From: Terriglobia bacterium
GTDB lineage: Bacteria > Acidobacteriota > Terriglobia > Bryobacterales > Bryobacteraceae
Reading direction: 5' to 3'
Assembly (NCBI GenBank): GCA_020073305.1
Contig: JAIQFK010000023.1
Coordinates: 44,780-108,779 of the forward strand
DNA: 64,000 nucleotides
Below, one piece after another: positions 7,572 to 16,330 of the stretch (positions within the stretch are counted from its first letter, which is position 1; the number at the start of each line of letters is the position of its first letter). A model generated the notes under the pieces. The model worked only from the letters and a program-made list of their open reading frames with translations. It was not told the origin of the DNA and did no database searches. The translations under genes and the position numbers were made by a program.

Positions 7572-8650
7572 TTGGGGCGCTACGGACGGCGCACTTGTGG
7601 CTGCCCGGATACTGCCGATCCCGAATGCACGTGCGCGGCCTGGAACCGCCTAAACGGATCTGGCTCATGATCGCGGATCATTTCGAGCCTTGGTGGCGAA
7701 ACCCGGACGACCAAAAGGCCTTGGAGCGCGTGGCCCGCTGGACCTTGTTATGGCCCGAAATTGCCCAGCGGCACTGTGACAGCGCCGGCCGCCCCGCCTG
7801 CTATACCTTCTTCTACCCCGAGGAACAATACCATCCACAGGCGATGGACGATCTGACTACGTTGTGCCGGGAAAAAATCGGCGACGTTGAAATCCATTTG
7901 CATCACGAGCACGATACCGAAGACCAGTTCGCGAACCGTATGGGTTTGTTCATAGACCGGTTGCATAACCGGCATGGCCTGCTCCACAAGGAAAACGGGC
8001 GGCCGGCCTTTGCGTTCATTCACGGGAACTGGGCCCTGGACAACTCGCTTCCTGGAGGACGATTCTGCGGCCTCAACAACGAGATTTCTTTGTTGCGCGA
8101 GTTGGGCTGCTATGCGGATTTCACGCTTCCCAGCGCGCCTTCGCCGGCACAGGTGAGCATGGTGAATACCATCTACTGGGCGACCGACGATGCTTCGCGG
8201 CCGAAGTCGCACGACCGCGGCATACCGGTTCAAGCGGGCGGCGCCGTCTGCGGCGATCTTCTGATGGTACCTGGCCCGTTGACTCTGAATCTGAAGGAGT
8301 GGAATCGGCCCCTCGTACCGAAAATCGAGACCGGAGAGTTGGCCGGATATGCGCTTCCCTCCAGGCACCGAGCCAGCCTATGGACGAAGGCCGCTCCGCG
8401 AATTGGCGAGGACGTATTCGTCAAGCTGTTCACGCATGGCGCGCCGGAAAGAAACGCCGTCGCTCTGCTGGAAGGCGGCGCGCTGGGTCGCACCCTGGAT
8501 TATGTGGTCGAAGAAGCCAATCGCATAGGGGCCCAATTGCTGTTCGTCTCTGCCTGGCAGATGTGGAAGGCAATTGATGCTGTCCGCTGCAAATCCGACC
8601 CGCTGGCAGCCGTGGGGATCGGCGAGATGGCCGGGGCGATGAGGAACTGA
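7568..8650 (+). CDS. Polysaccharide deacetylase-like protein of EPS operon
   Basis: A 360-residue protein, start fixed by the ATGA overlap with the glycosyltransferase. Strand and acidic/histidine motifs resemble the NodB-like beta/alpha barrel of polysaccharide deacetylases: RIWLMIADHFEPWW near residue 30, EIHLHHEHDTEDQF near 110 and FAFIHGNWALDNS near 155. I could not map a complete metal triad with confidence. No signal peptide is evident, so it may act on a cytoplasmic precursor. The gene is followed by a CapK-like gene with a TGATG overlap; the two are probably coupled. An unrelated enzyme of the same barrel fold cannot be ruled out. Confidence 0.5.
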   Translation: MIGALRTAHLWLPGYCRSRMHVRGLEPPKRIWLMIADHFEPWWRNPDDQKALERVARWTLLWPEIAQRHCDSAGRPACYTFFYPEEQYHPQAMDDLTTLCREKIGDVEIHLHHEHDTEDQFANRMGLFIDRLHNRHGLLHKENGRPAFAFIHGNWALDNSLPGGRFCGLNNEISLLRELGCYADFTLPSAPSPAQVSMVNTIYWATDDASRPKSHDRGIPVQAGGAVCGDLLMVPGPLTLNLKEWNRPLVPKIETGELAGYALPSRHRASLWTKAAPRIGEDVFVKLFTHGAPERNAVALLEGGALGRTLDYVVEEANRIGAQLLFVSAWQMWKAIDAVRCKSDPLAAVGIGEMAGAMRN

Positions 8651-9984
8651 TGCAGCTATACCGGCATCTGCTGGGGTCCGTCTTCTTGCCTGCCTACGAT
8701 GGAATTCGGTCTCGGAGGTACGTGGGACACAGCCGCTTTCTTGAGGTCAGTCAGTGGTGGAAACCCGAACAACTCATCGCGTTTCAGTGGGCCGAATTGC
8801 ATAAATTACTACGGCATGCATTCGACTTCGTTCCCTACTACCGGTGGAAGTACCGCGCCGTGGGCGCATCTTTCTCCGACATCCGTACCTGGGACGATTT
8901 CAAGCGCCTGCCTAGGTTGACCCGCGGTGAAATCCGGCAGCACCGTGAAGAGTTATGCTCGACCGCATACCAGGGAAAGCTGCTTCCGCACGCCACCGGA
9001 GGTTCCACCGGCGTGCCTACCCGTTTCTACCGGACCTACGAAAGCTATGACTGGCGGACCGCCGCCAAGGATCGGGTCTACTCTTGGCCGGGACTGCACG
9101 TTGGCGATAAGTCCGTTTATCTGTGGGGTGCGCCTGTCGGAGATGTTCCAAAATACCAGATCTGGAAGACCTGGCTGCATGAAACAGTGCAGCGGCAGCG
9201 GACCTTCAATACATTTTCCCAAACCGAAGAACTGTGGTGGCGCATTCATGCGGAAATTTGCCGCTACCGTCCCGCTGCAATCGTCGGCTATGTTTCGAGC
9301 CTGCAGCAGTTCGCCGGTTTCCTTGGGCGGACCAAGCGCAACATACCACGTGTGAGAGGCGTCATTGCGGCCGCGGAACCGTTGTTTGAGGGTGTGCGCC
9401 GAACGATGGAGGAAGCATTCGAGGCCCCGGTGTATAACACCTATGGATCGCGCGAGTTCATGTCGCTTGCCGGGGAGTGCGAGCAGCGGGACGGACTTCA
9501 CGTCAACTCCGAGAACGTCGTTGTTGAAGCCGGAGGTGAATTCGATGAGCCGTCGAATATCATTGTGACCGACCTTCACAACTACGGAATGCCCTTCATA
9601 CGGTATGAAACCGGCGATCTCGGCAAACTGAAAGACGGCTTGTGCGCCTGCGGACGCGGCCTGCCGCGCTTGGCGGAAATCGAAGGACGCGTCTTGGACA
9701 GACTGCGCACCGCGGACGGCCGCATCGTTCCAGGGGAGTTCTTCCCTCACCTGCTGAAAGAGATTCCCGAGTTCGTGCAGTATCGCGTGGAACAGAAGGA
9801 CCTGGAGCGAATCGTCATCTCAGCGGTAATGACCTGCGAGCTCTCCAGCCACAGTCGGGAATTGCTCGATCGCGAAATTGGTAAAGTCTTCGGCGGCGCG
9901 ACCCGGTGTGACATACAGCCGGTAGAGGAAATTCCAGCTCTTCCGTCGGGAAAGCGGCGAATCACCATTGGAATGGCGGGCTGA
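8650..9984 (+). CDS. CapK/phenylacetate-CoA ligase-like adenylating enzyme
   Basis: A 444-residue member of the adenylate-forming family usually annotated as CapK, phenylacetate-CoA ligase or coenzyme F390 synthetase. The ATP-binding loop is TGGSTGVP at 116-123, the aromatic motif is NTYGSREFMSLAGEC, the ATP-ribose motif is RYETGDLGKL, and CACGRGLPRL is the family's Cys-rich turn. Such enzymes are common in capsule/EPS clusters, where they probably activate an acyl or amino-acid substituent for transfer to the sugar; the substrate is unknown. The start overlaps the stop of the deacetylase-like gene by one base. Confidence 0.8.
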   Translation: MQLYRHLLGSVFLPAYDGIRSRRYVGHSRFLEVSQWWKPEQLIAFQWAELHKLLRHAFDFVPYYRWKYRAVGASFSDIRTWDDFKRLPRLTRGEIRQHREELCSTAYQGKLLPHATGGSTGVPTRFYRTYESYDWRTAAKDRVYSWPGLHVGDKSVYLWGAPVGDVPKYQIWKTWLHETVQRQRTFNTFSQTEELWWRIHAEICRYRPAAIVGYVSSLQQFAGFLGRTKRNIPRVRGVIAAAEPLFEGVRRTMEEAFEAPVYNTYGSREFMSLAGECEQRDGLHVNSENVVVEAGGEFDEPSNIIVTDLHNYGMPFIRYETGDLGKLKDGLCACGRGLPRLAEIEGRVLDRLRTADGRIVPGEFFPHLLKEIPEFVQYRVEQKDLERIVISAVMTCELSSHSRELLDREIGKVFGGATRCDIQPVEEIPALPSGKRRITIGMAG

Positions 9985-9993
9985 CTCGGGAAA

Positions 9994-11085
9994 ATGAGAA
10001 TCGCGCACGTAATCGATAGCATGGAGGTCGGCGGCGCCGAGGCCGTGGTGGCTGCGCTCTGCCGTTTGCAGGGTGCTGCCGGACACCAGGTTTCGCTGCA
10101 TTGTCTGTTCCAAGGCGGGACCTTGGCTGAGAAACTTGAGACCGAGGGGTTTCCCATCTTTGTGCACGGTCCCGCCGCCGGCAAGCTCGTCTGGCGGCTT
10201 TACCGGGAATTCCGGCGCTTCGGGCCGCATGTCGTGCATTGCCACAATAAGGCAGCCACCGTTCACGCGGCGCCGGTTGCCCGGCTGGCCGGTGCCCGCG
10301 CTGTGTTCAGCACCCGGCATGGGATGGCGGCGCCTCCCTATCGCCTGCGCAAAGATTTCAAGTATTGGGCTTGCGCAGCTCTGTTTTGCAGCGGTGTGGT
10401 GGCTGTCTGCGAGACCGCGCGGCGCAACATGCATCGGAACGCTGGGGCTCTCGCCCGCCGCGTGATCACCATTCGCAACGGGGCGCATCCCGCGCCGTCG
10501 TCTGGCGACTACGTGGGGACGCGAGGTGACGGCTTCAAGATGGTCACCGTCGGAAGGCTGGCGCCGGCAAAGGACTATCAGGGGCTTCTGAGAAGTGTCG
10601 CCGTCGCGCTGCCTCATGTCCCCGACCTCCAACTTTGGATCGTGGGAGACGGGCGCGAAGCATCTTCGCTGAAGGCCCTTGTTGCGGAGTTGGGGATTGG
10701 GCCATCCGTCCAGTTCTTCGGTGAGCAGAAAACCGTGGGAGATTGGCTGACTCGCGCGGACGTGTTTGTGTTGTCTTCCGTCAGCGAAGGTCTGCCCATT
10801 TCGATTCTCGAAGCAATGGCCGCTGGATTACCTGCGATTGTCACCGATGTTGGGGGAATGCCGGAAGTGCTCGGCCTCTCGGGTGCGGGCAAGGTGGTGC
10901 CGGTCGGGAAGGTAGATCTGCTGGCGCAGGCCATTACCGAATTCGCGTCGCGCCGCCGGGATCTCAAGGAACTGGGCCAGAAAGCCCGATCCTGCTATCT
11001 GCAGCACTTTCTGCCGGAACGAATGGCGGAAGAGTATCTCAATCTATACCGGTCGTATCTACCCGGTGAACAGGCGGCAATCTGA
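9994..11085 (+). CDS. GT4-family glycosyltransferase
   Basis: A retaining GT-B glycosyltransferase of 363 residues. The N-terminal domain starts at RIAHVIDSMEVGGAE, the standard GT4 opening with a glycine-rich loop. The second domain has VTVGRLAPAKDYQGLLR and the nucleotide-sugar-binding E-x7-E region in SEGLPISILEAMAAGLP. It has no membrane helix and should act on the cytoplasmic face of the membrane, adding a sugar to the lipid-linked repeat unit. It lies nine bases after the CapK-like gene and its end abuts the ligase gene. Confidence 0.88.
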   Translation: MRIAHVIDSMEVGGAEAVVAALCRLQGAAGHQVSLHCLFQGGTLAEKLETEGFPIFVHGPAAGKLVWRLYREFRRFGPHVVHCHNKAATVHAAPVARLAGARAVFSTRHGMAAPPYRLRKDFKYWACAALFCSGVVAVCETARRNMHRNAGALARRVITIRNGAHPAPSSGDYVGTRGDGFKMVTVGRLAPAKDYQGLLRSVAVALPHVPDLQLWIVGDGREASSLKALVAELGIGPSVQFFGEQKTVGDWLTRADVFVLSSVSEGLPISILEAMAAGLPAIVTDVGGMPEVLGLSGAGKVVPVGKVDLLAQAITEFASRRRDLKELGQKARSCYLQHFLPERMAEEYLNLYRSYLPGEQAAI

Positions 11086-11086
11086 C

Positions 11087-12439
11087 ATGGGTATCTTCTT
11101 TCTGATTCTGTACCTGTTCACATCTTTTATCTTCCCGGGCGAGATCTTTCCAGGTCTGATCCCTTATCACCTGCCTTACTGGATTGGAATCGGTGGTTTG
11201 GCGGCCTCGCTCGTCCTAGTCTTCGTTCGTCGCGGAGCACCGCTGCGAAGTATCCAGGTGTACATCCTGTTTGGTTTTTTTACCGTGCTGATTCTCTCCT
11301 GGGTGATCGCCGACCATTCGTGGGGGGCCCTGCCGGAAGCCAGTAAACAATTTGCGCCATCGTTGACCATGTTCGTGTTGACCGTCTGCAGTGTGGACTC
11401 ACTGAGAAAGCTAAACGTGGTAACCGGCTTTGTGGTGCTCCTCTCGTTCATGATCCTGGCTCAGGGCTTTGCCGCTTACCATTTCGGCATTAACAAAAAG
11501 ATGTTTCTATTCGATGCGGCTAGAGCAGAAGAACACTCGCCGGAGGCTGACACGGTTGATGAGAGCTCCACCGACGACCCGGATGAACCCGCGAACGAAG
11601 ACGATGCTCCAGCCAAGCGAATTCGGGGGCTTGGCATTCTCCACGACCCGAATGACCTGGCTCTCAGCTTCGTGGCAACTCTGCCGCTCATCAGCATAGG
11701 TGTGAGACGCTTGCGAATTATGAGGTTCTTGTTGGCATTCCTTCTCTCCGCAGCCTTATGCTACGGCGTCTATCTGACCCACTCCCGTGGGGGCACGCTC
11801 GGTCTCCTGTTTGTGCTCTTTTGCATCTTCGCCAGACGGGTGGGACGCCTGCGTGCGGTGATGTTGGTAGGCATTCTGGCAATTGGTGCAGTCGCAGTTG
11901 ACATCGGCGGAGGACGCAGTTTCTCGGTGCAAGACGAATCCGCAGTCGGCCGTATCGATGCATGGTCTGAAGGTCTTCAGATGCTGAAATCGCAGCCAAT
12001 TACCGGTGTGGGCTACCGGCAATTCACCGAGCACCATCCCTTGACGGCGCACAATTCCTTCGTCCTGTGTTTCGCTGAGACCGGCTTGGTCGGCTACTTT
12101 CTGTGGCTCAGTCTGTTGGGCATTACCTTGCTCCAGTTGCAAAAACTGAAGGATCTCCCGGAATCCATTCCGCTAGAGCTAGACATCAGAAGGCACGCGT
12201 CGATTCTGCAGGCCGCACTGATTGGGTTCATGGCGGCGGCCTTTTTTCTCTCGAGGACATATGTCCCATTTCTTTACCTGTTAATCGGTCTCTCCGCCTC
12301 ATTGGTTTTGATCGCAAAAAAGAACGACGTGCCGCTAGTGTTGCCGACCTATGTCAGGATCGGAGCTCTGATAGCTGCATCGGAGCTGGCAAGTATTTTT
12401 TTGATTTACATCATTAGAGAGTTGGAGTTTGTTGCTTGA
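11087..12439 (+). CDS. O-antigen ligase / polymerase-like membrane protein
   Basis: A polytopic membrane protein of about 450 residues with ten or more predicted helices, of the WaaL/Wzy O-antigen ligase type. The ATG at 11087 follows the glycosyltransferase stop; a GTG at 11066 would add seven residues and overlap that gene. The family hallmark is LTHSRGGTLGLLFV in the middle and a large periplasmic loop with AVGRIDAWSEGLQM and the histidine-rich FTEHHPLTAHNSF. Residues about 148-173 form a strongly acidic stretch, roughly half Asp/Glu, just before RGLGILHDPNDLAL; this is unusual. It is expected to polymerise or ligate the EPS repeat units delivered by the flippase encoded next. Confidence 0.85.
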   Translation: MGIFFLILYLFTSFIFPGEIFPGLIPYHLPYWIGIGGLAASLVLVFVRRGAPLRSIQVYILFGFFTVLILSWVIADHSWGALPEASKQFAPSLTMFVLTVCSVDSLRKLNVVTGFVVLLSFMILAQGFAAYHFGINKKMFLFDAARAEEHSPEADTVDESSTDDPDEPANEDDAPAKRIRGLGILHDPNDLALSFVATLPLISIGVRRLRIMRFLLAFLLSAALCYGVYLTHSRGGTLGLLFVLFCIFARRVGRLRAVMLVGILAIGAVAVDIGGGRSFSVQDESAVGRIDAWSEGLQMLKSQPITGVGYRQFTEHHPLTAHNSFVLCFAETGLVGYFLWLSLLGITLLQLQKLKDLPESIPLELDIRRHASILQAALIGFMAAAFFLSRTYVPFLYLLIGLSASLVLIAKKNDVPLVLPTYVRIGALIAASELASIFLIYIIRELEFVA

Positions 12440-14010
12440 GCACAGACGCGCCAACCGCTAGCCCTAAGACGATAGCCGGTAATTCGTTTTGGTATGCCCT
12501 GGATGCATCAGCTACGACAATTGTCATGCTGATTGCGTCCGTGCCCGTGGCGCGAGTTATGGGTCCAAAAGTTCTCGGCCACTATATTTACCTGTTGTTT
12601 CTCACCGGAACGGCTCAGCGGTTGGCCAACTTTGGTATTCCTGCAACTTGCTGCAAATACATGGCGGAGTTTCTGGGGCGGCAGCAATATGGTATCGCTC
12701 ACGAGGTGTTTCGGGTCACGTTCCGGTATCAGGCGACGATTTCTGGAATCATCACATCTCTGGGCCTCTGTCTTGTCGCCTTCTCGGAACCGGAATACCG
12801 GCTGATTGCAGCTTTGATCGTCGCCAGCATGTGGCCGGCAATGATCAGCTATATCCCGGCCCAGGCAAACGTAGCGGCGGAGAATCTTCGGGCCAATCTG
12901 CCGGCTAGTATCGTCTACCTGATAACCTACACCGCACTGGTCATACTCTCGCTGGCGCTTCATTGGGGCCTTGTTGGCTTAGCCATTGCCACCCTGGTAT
13001 CGCGAGTATTGGAGGCGGGGTTACGATACTTCGGGGTTCAGAGGTGGCTACGAAGTTATCCCAGGGCGGCCCTGCCGCCACAACTACGGAATCGGATGTT
13101 TAACTTCTCTCGCCATAATCTGGTCCTGCTGGCGCTCGGCCTTGTGGTCTGGGATCGTTCGGAAGTTCTTTTCTTGAAACAGCTCTCGGATGTTCAGCAG
13201 GTGGCGTTTTATTCGCTGGCGTTCAGCATCGCAAACCAGCTTCTGATGGTGCCGAGAGCCCTTTCGAATGCCATTGGAATCACGATTCTGGCGCAATACG
13301 GACGCGATCCGCTGCGTCTTGGCGCTCTGGTGAGAAATGCCACCCGGTATGTCAGTGTGCTCGCTATCCCGCTATTTCTGGGCACCGCGGCCATTGCCGA
13401 GCCCCTCATCCGGTCGACTTACGGCGGCGGCTATGTGGCCGTGGTGCCCGTCCTGTGGATCATTTGCATCTCCTCGATTCCGCGAGCATTTCAACTGCAC
13501 ACGGAGTATCTCTTGCAAGCAACGGAGAAGCAGAGGTTCATGGTGAAGTGGCTGGCGGTTACCGCCCTTGTGAATGTGTCCTTGGATGCGCTCATCATTC
13601 CAAATCACGGCGCCCTGGGCGCTGCCATTGCGAACGGATTGGCCCAAACGATGGGCGTTGCTGGCTTGTTCTGGAAAGCGGATGGGGCATATTCGATGCG
13701 ATCGCAAATCCGGTTTCTTGGAGCCCTTTGCGTGTCGGGAGCCGTGATGGTGGGCGCGGTCCTCGTGGTTGTTCGTGCTCTGCCCCCCTGGTTAGGTCTG
13801 GTCGCCGGCGTCGCCATTGGTGCCGTCATTTTCTTCGTGTGTCTTCGGACTACTCGATCATTGGAAGCGGAGGACTGGGGCCGCTTGCACCAGTGGACGC
13901 AGCCATTGCCAAGGCCGATCCATAGGATCATGCTTCGTCTTCTAGCTTTGCAGTTTGGGCCGGACTCCTCGCCTGCGCCGGTGGTAGCGGCCCAGAGTTC
14001 AAACCAGTAA
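12436..14010 (+). CDS. Wzx-like oligosaccharide flippase
   Basis: A 524-residue multi-helix membrane protein of the MOP/MATE superfamily, Wzx type, that moves lipid-linked repeat units across the inner membrane. The pattern fits: GNSFWYALDASATTIVML at the N-terminus, RVMGPKVLGHYIYL, then twelve or more helices, and VWDRSEVLFLKQLSDVQQV, the conserved segment in helix 7. It starts with TTG at 12436 in a TTGA overlap with the ligase gene. The protein closes the rightward operon. The last 70 residues are hydrophilic. Confidence 0.87.
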   Translation: MSTDAPTASPKTIAGNSFWYALDASATTIVMLIASVPVARVMGPKVLGHYIYLLFLTGTAQRLANFGIPATCCKYMAEFLGRQQYGIAHEVFRVTFRYQATISGIITSLGLCLVAFSEPEYRLIAALIVASMWPAMISYIPAQANVAAENLRANLPASIVYLITYTALVILSLALHWGLVGLAIATLVSRVLEAGLRYFGVQRWLRSYPRAALPPQLRNRMFNFSRHNLVLLALGLVVWDRSEVLFLKQLSDVQQVAFYSLAFSIANQLLMVPRALSNAIGITILAQYGRDPLRLGALVRNATRYVSVLAIPLFLGTAAIAEPLIRSTYGGGYVAVVPVLWIICISSIPRAFQLHTEYLLQATEKQRFMVKWLAVTALVNVSLDALIIPNHGALGAAIANGLAQTMGVAGLFWKADGAYSMRSQIRFLGALCVSGAVMVGAVLVVVRALPPWLGLVAGVAIGAVIFFVCLRTTRSLEAEDWGRLHQWTQPLPRPIHRIMLRLLALQFGPDSSPAPVVAAQSSNQ

Positions 14011-14118
14011 GAGGAAACGTGGGTGGTCTACGCGCAGGTTTTTGGTTCGCTTTCCGCGGACGTCCGAAAACGATAGCGCAGATCTCGGATTCTCGAATCA
14101 GCGAGGTCGAATGCAGGT

Positions 14119-15423
14119 TTACAGACGGACAATCTTTGCCGAGTCAATTCCCTTGAGAGCGTTGCGGGTGTCCAAGACCAGCTTGGCCTGCTCGGCGATC
14201 TTGGGGAAGTTAAATACTGAATGGTCTGTGACGATCGCGGTGCAGTCGGCCTGCGCCACCATGCCGACATCTTCCCCATCGAGACGCTCCCCTTCCAGGT
14301 CGAGCGAAGCTACGTACGGGTCGGAATAAGTGATTCGCGCGCCCCGGTGTTTCAACAACACCATGATGTCCAGCGCCGGCGATTCTCGCACATCATCGAT
14401 ATTCTTTTTGTACGCCACGCCCAAGATATGAATATGGGAGCCTTTGACCGGCTTGCCATGATCGTTGAGCGCATTCTGGATTTTGTCCACAACAAAATGC
14501 GGCATCTGGCCGTTAATATATCCGGCCAGTTCGATGAAGCGCGCCTCGATGCCGGCTTGTTTGGTTTTCCAGGAAAGATAAAACGGGTCGATGGGAATAC
14601 AGTGTCCGCCCAACCCCGGCCCCGGGTAAAACGGCATAAAGCCAAACGGCTTGGTGGCAGCCGCTTCGATCACTTCCCACACGTCGATTCCGATGCGATC
14701 ACACATCATCGCCATCTCGTTTGCCAACCCGATATTGATCATGCGAAAGGTGTTCTCGAGCAGCTTCACCATCTCGGCGACCCGCGTCGAGCTGACCGCT
14801 ACCACATTCTCGAGCGCCTGTGAATAGAACTGCCGGCCCATCTCCGTGCACGCAGCTGTAACACCACCCACCACCTTCGGAATGTTGGAGGTGTTGTACT
14901 TCGGATTGCCGGGATCGACACGCTCGGGCGAAAAGCACAGGAAGAAATCCCGGCCCACCTTCAGACCACCCTGCTCCAGCGTAGGCAACACCAGTTCGTC
15001 GGTCGTGCCCGGATAAGTGGTCGATTCCAGAATGATCAGCATCCCAGCATGCAGATACTTTGCGATCTCGCCGCAAGCCGACACGATATAGCTCATGTCC
15101 GGATCCTTGGTTTTACGCAGCGGCGTGGGCACGCAGATATTCACCGTTTCCAGGTCCCGGACGACGGAGAAATCCGTCGTGGCGCTCAGCTTTCCGGATT
15201 CTACCAGCCGCGCGAGTTCCGAGCTCGGTACGTCGCCGACGTAAGATTCACCGGCGTTCACCCGTGCGGTTTTGGAATCGCTGAGATCGATTCCGGTGAC
15301 GCCGAAGCCCGCCTTGGCAAACTCCACTGCCAGCGGCAAGCCCACGTAACCCAGACCCACAACTCCAACCTTCGCCTGGCGCGACCGGATCTTTTCCTCG
15401 AGGGCATGGACGGCCGATTGCAT
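14119..15423 (-). CDS. Nucleotide-sugar dehydrogenase (UDP-HexNAc type)
   Basis: An NAD-dependent UDP-sugar 6-dehydrogenase that makes a uronic acid for the polymer. The Rossmann motif is VGVVGLGYVGLPLAVEF. SPERVDPGN points to the UDP-N-acetylhexosamine branch (WbpA/TviB-like) rather than UDP-glucose, and the catalytic cysteine is in GPGLGGHCIPIDP. The C-terminal domain ends at GIDSAKIVRL. Start choice: ATG 15423 lies closest to the Rossmann fold; GTG 15444 would add seven residues. The frame is open further upstream, but those residues show no family similarity. It converges with the flippase gene and gives the EPS locus its only sugar-nucleotide enzyme in the window. Confidence 0.85.
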   Translation of the reverse strand: MQSAVHALEEKIRSRQAKVGVVGLGYVGLPLAVEFAKAGFGVTGIDLSDSKTARVNAGESYVGDVPSSELARLVESGKLSATTDFSVVRDLETVNICVPTPLRKTKDPDMSYIVSACGEIAKYLHAGMLIILESTTYPGTTDELVLPTLEQGGLKVGRDFFLCFSPERVDPGNPKYNTSNIPKVVGGVTAACTEMGRQFYSQALENVVAVSSTRVAEMVKLLENTFRMINIGLANEMAMMCDRIGIDVWEVIEAAATKPFGFMPFYPGPGLGGHCIPIDPFYLSWKTKQAGIEARFIELAGYINGQMPHFVVDKIQNALNDHGKPVKGSHIHILGVAYKKNIDDVRESPALDIMVLLKHRGARITYSDPYVASLDLEGERLDGEDVGMVAQADCTAIVTDHSVFNFPKIAEQAKLVLDTRNALKGIDSAKIVRL

Positions 15424-15559
15424 GCTGGTTTGGGGACTCGTCACTTTGCCCAGTTTCTCACAGGAAATCCGGTACCGTTGTGAAATTTGGGCCGGCGCGC
15501 CGATTCCTCCTGCTCCTGGATTGACTGAGGGTGCGGTTTCTGCAAACAACGTGCAGCGC

Positions 15560-15661
15560 CTTAAATTCAATGCCATCGTGGCAGACAGAATGAAAGAACT
15601 CGGCTGGCAAGCTCAAAAGGAAACTCAATTGACGGCTCTCATTGGTAAGCCTCTCGACCGG
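15560..15661 (+). pseudogene. Fragment of unrecognised gene
   Basis: A short in-frame segment reads like real protein (FNAIVADRMKELGW, then ETQLTALIGKPLDR) but has no start of its own and joins a different gene remnant at about 15661. I do not recognise the family with certainty. The abrupt change of reading frame and of protein character at the junction suggests that a deletion fused two broken genes. Confidence 0.35.
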
Positions 15662-15795
15662 CGGAACTGGGGTCGGTCGCCGCCAAGGCGCTCACGAAAC
15701 GCATCAGGGGACCCGTCGGCAACGGACCCGAGAAAATCCTACTGCCCGCAGAACGGGTTGTCCGCCGATCCACCTGCCCTCCGCCTACAAGCTGA
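15661..15795 (+). pseudogene. C-terminal remnant of a LacI-family regulator
   Basis: In this frame the translation reads AELGSVAAKALTKRI, then PVGNGPEKILLPAERVV and RRST, then a stop at 15793-15795. That is the characteristic end of LacI/GalR regulators (ELG..A...L..RI......ILLP..LVVRRST). The DNA-binding and most of the sugar-binding domain are missing, and the upstream sequence belongs to another frame. It is a decayed gene tail of about 45 residues. Confidence 0.6.
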
Positions 15796-16330
15796 CCGCC
15801 TGCGCGCGTAAACCTTGCGCTCGTCAGCGGTGGTCCTGGTTTCGGCGCCGATCATGGCGTTGACCGCTCGCGCTCGGCGCAACTCACTTCCGTAAACTAA
15901 TCTGCGGGATTATGGCCGTTACTCGATTGCATCGGTGTTACAAAGCGAGGCGTCTTCGACTGAGCCTGCCCGAATCGGACCGCAGCTCGATTCGGGCTAG
16001 CGGATTAAAAAATCTTTACCTTGAGCCCCGCCTGACCGATAATCGGAATAACTAACCCAGAAGGCAGTTCTGAAGCTGAGAAACAATAACGTGCGCCGGT
16101 TCTCGCTTCCAGGTGTCCTTAGCGAAGGATATTTTGATGAAGAACTCTCGCGAGATCACGACGACCGGAATCGTTCCGGTTCTGTCGATAAGCCCCGTAC
16201 AAGAGAATCAGTCGTTTTGCAGGACGTTCGTAATCGCCGCGAGGAACGCTAGACCCGAGTTGCACATTCGCGGGGCACAGTGGCACTACCTGTGCCGCTA
16301 TGCTCGCCTCGGAACGAAAGGAGATTTAGA
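15796..16330. other. Non-coding stretch before beta-propeller gene
   Basis: About 535 bases with no supported gene. Short open frames on the plus strand lack motifs. The last part must contain the promoter and leader of the secreted beta-propeller gene; its ribosome-binding site AAAGGAG is at 16317-16323. I saw no convincing promoter hexamers. Confidence 0.4.

Noticed and set aside
16015..16090. Minus-strand end reading GQAGLKVKIF and a stop
   Set aside because: It vaguely resembles the end of a secreted beta-sandwich protein, but it is too short and unsupported to call.
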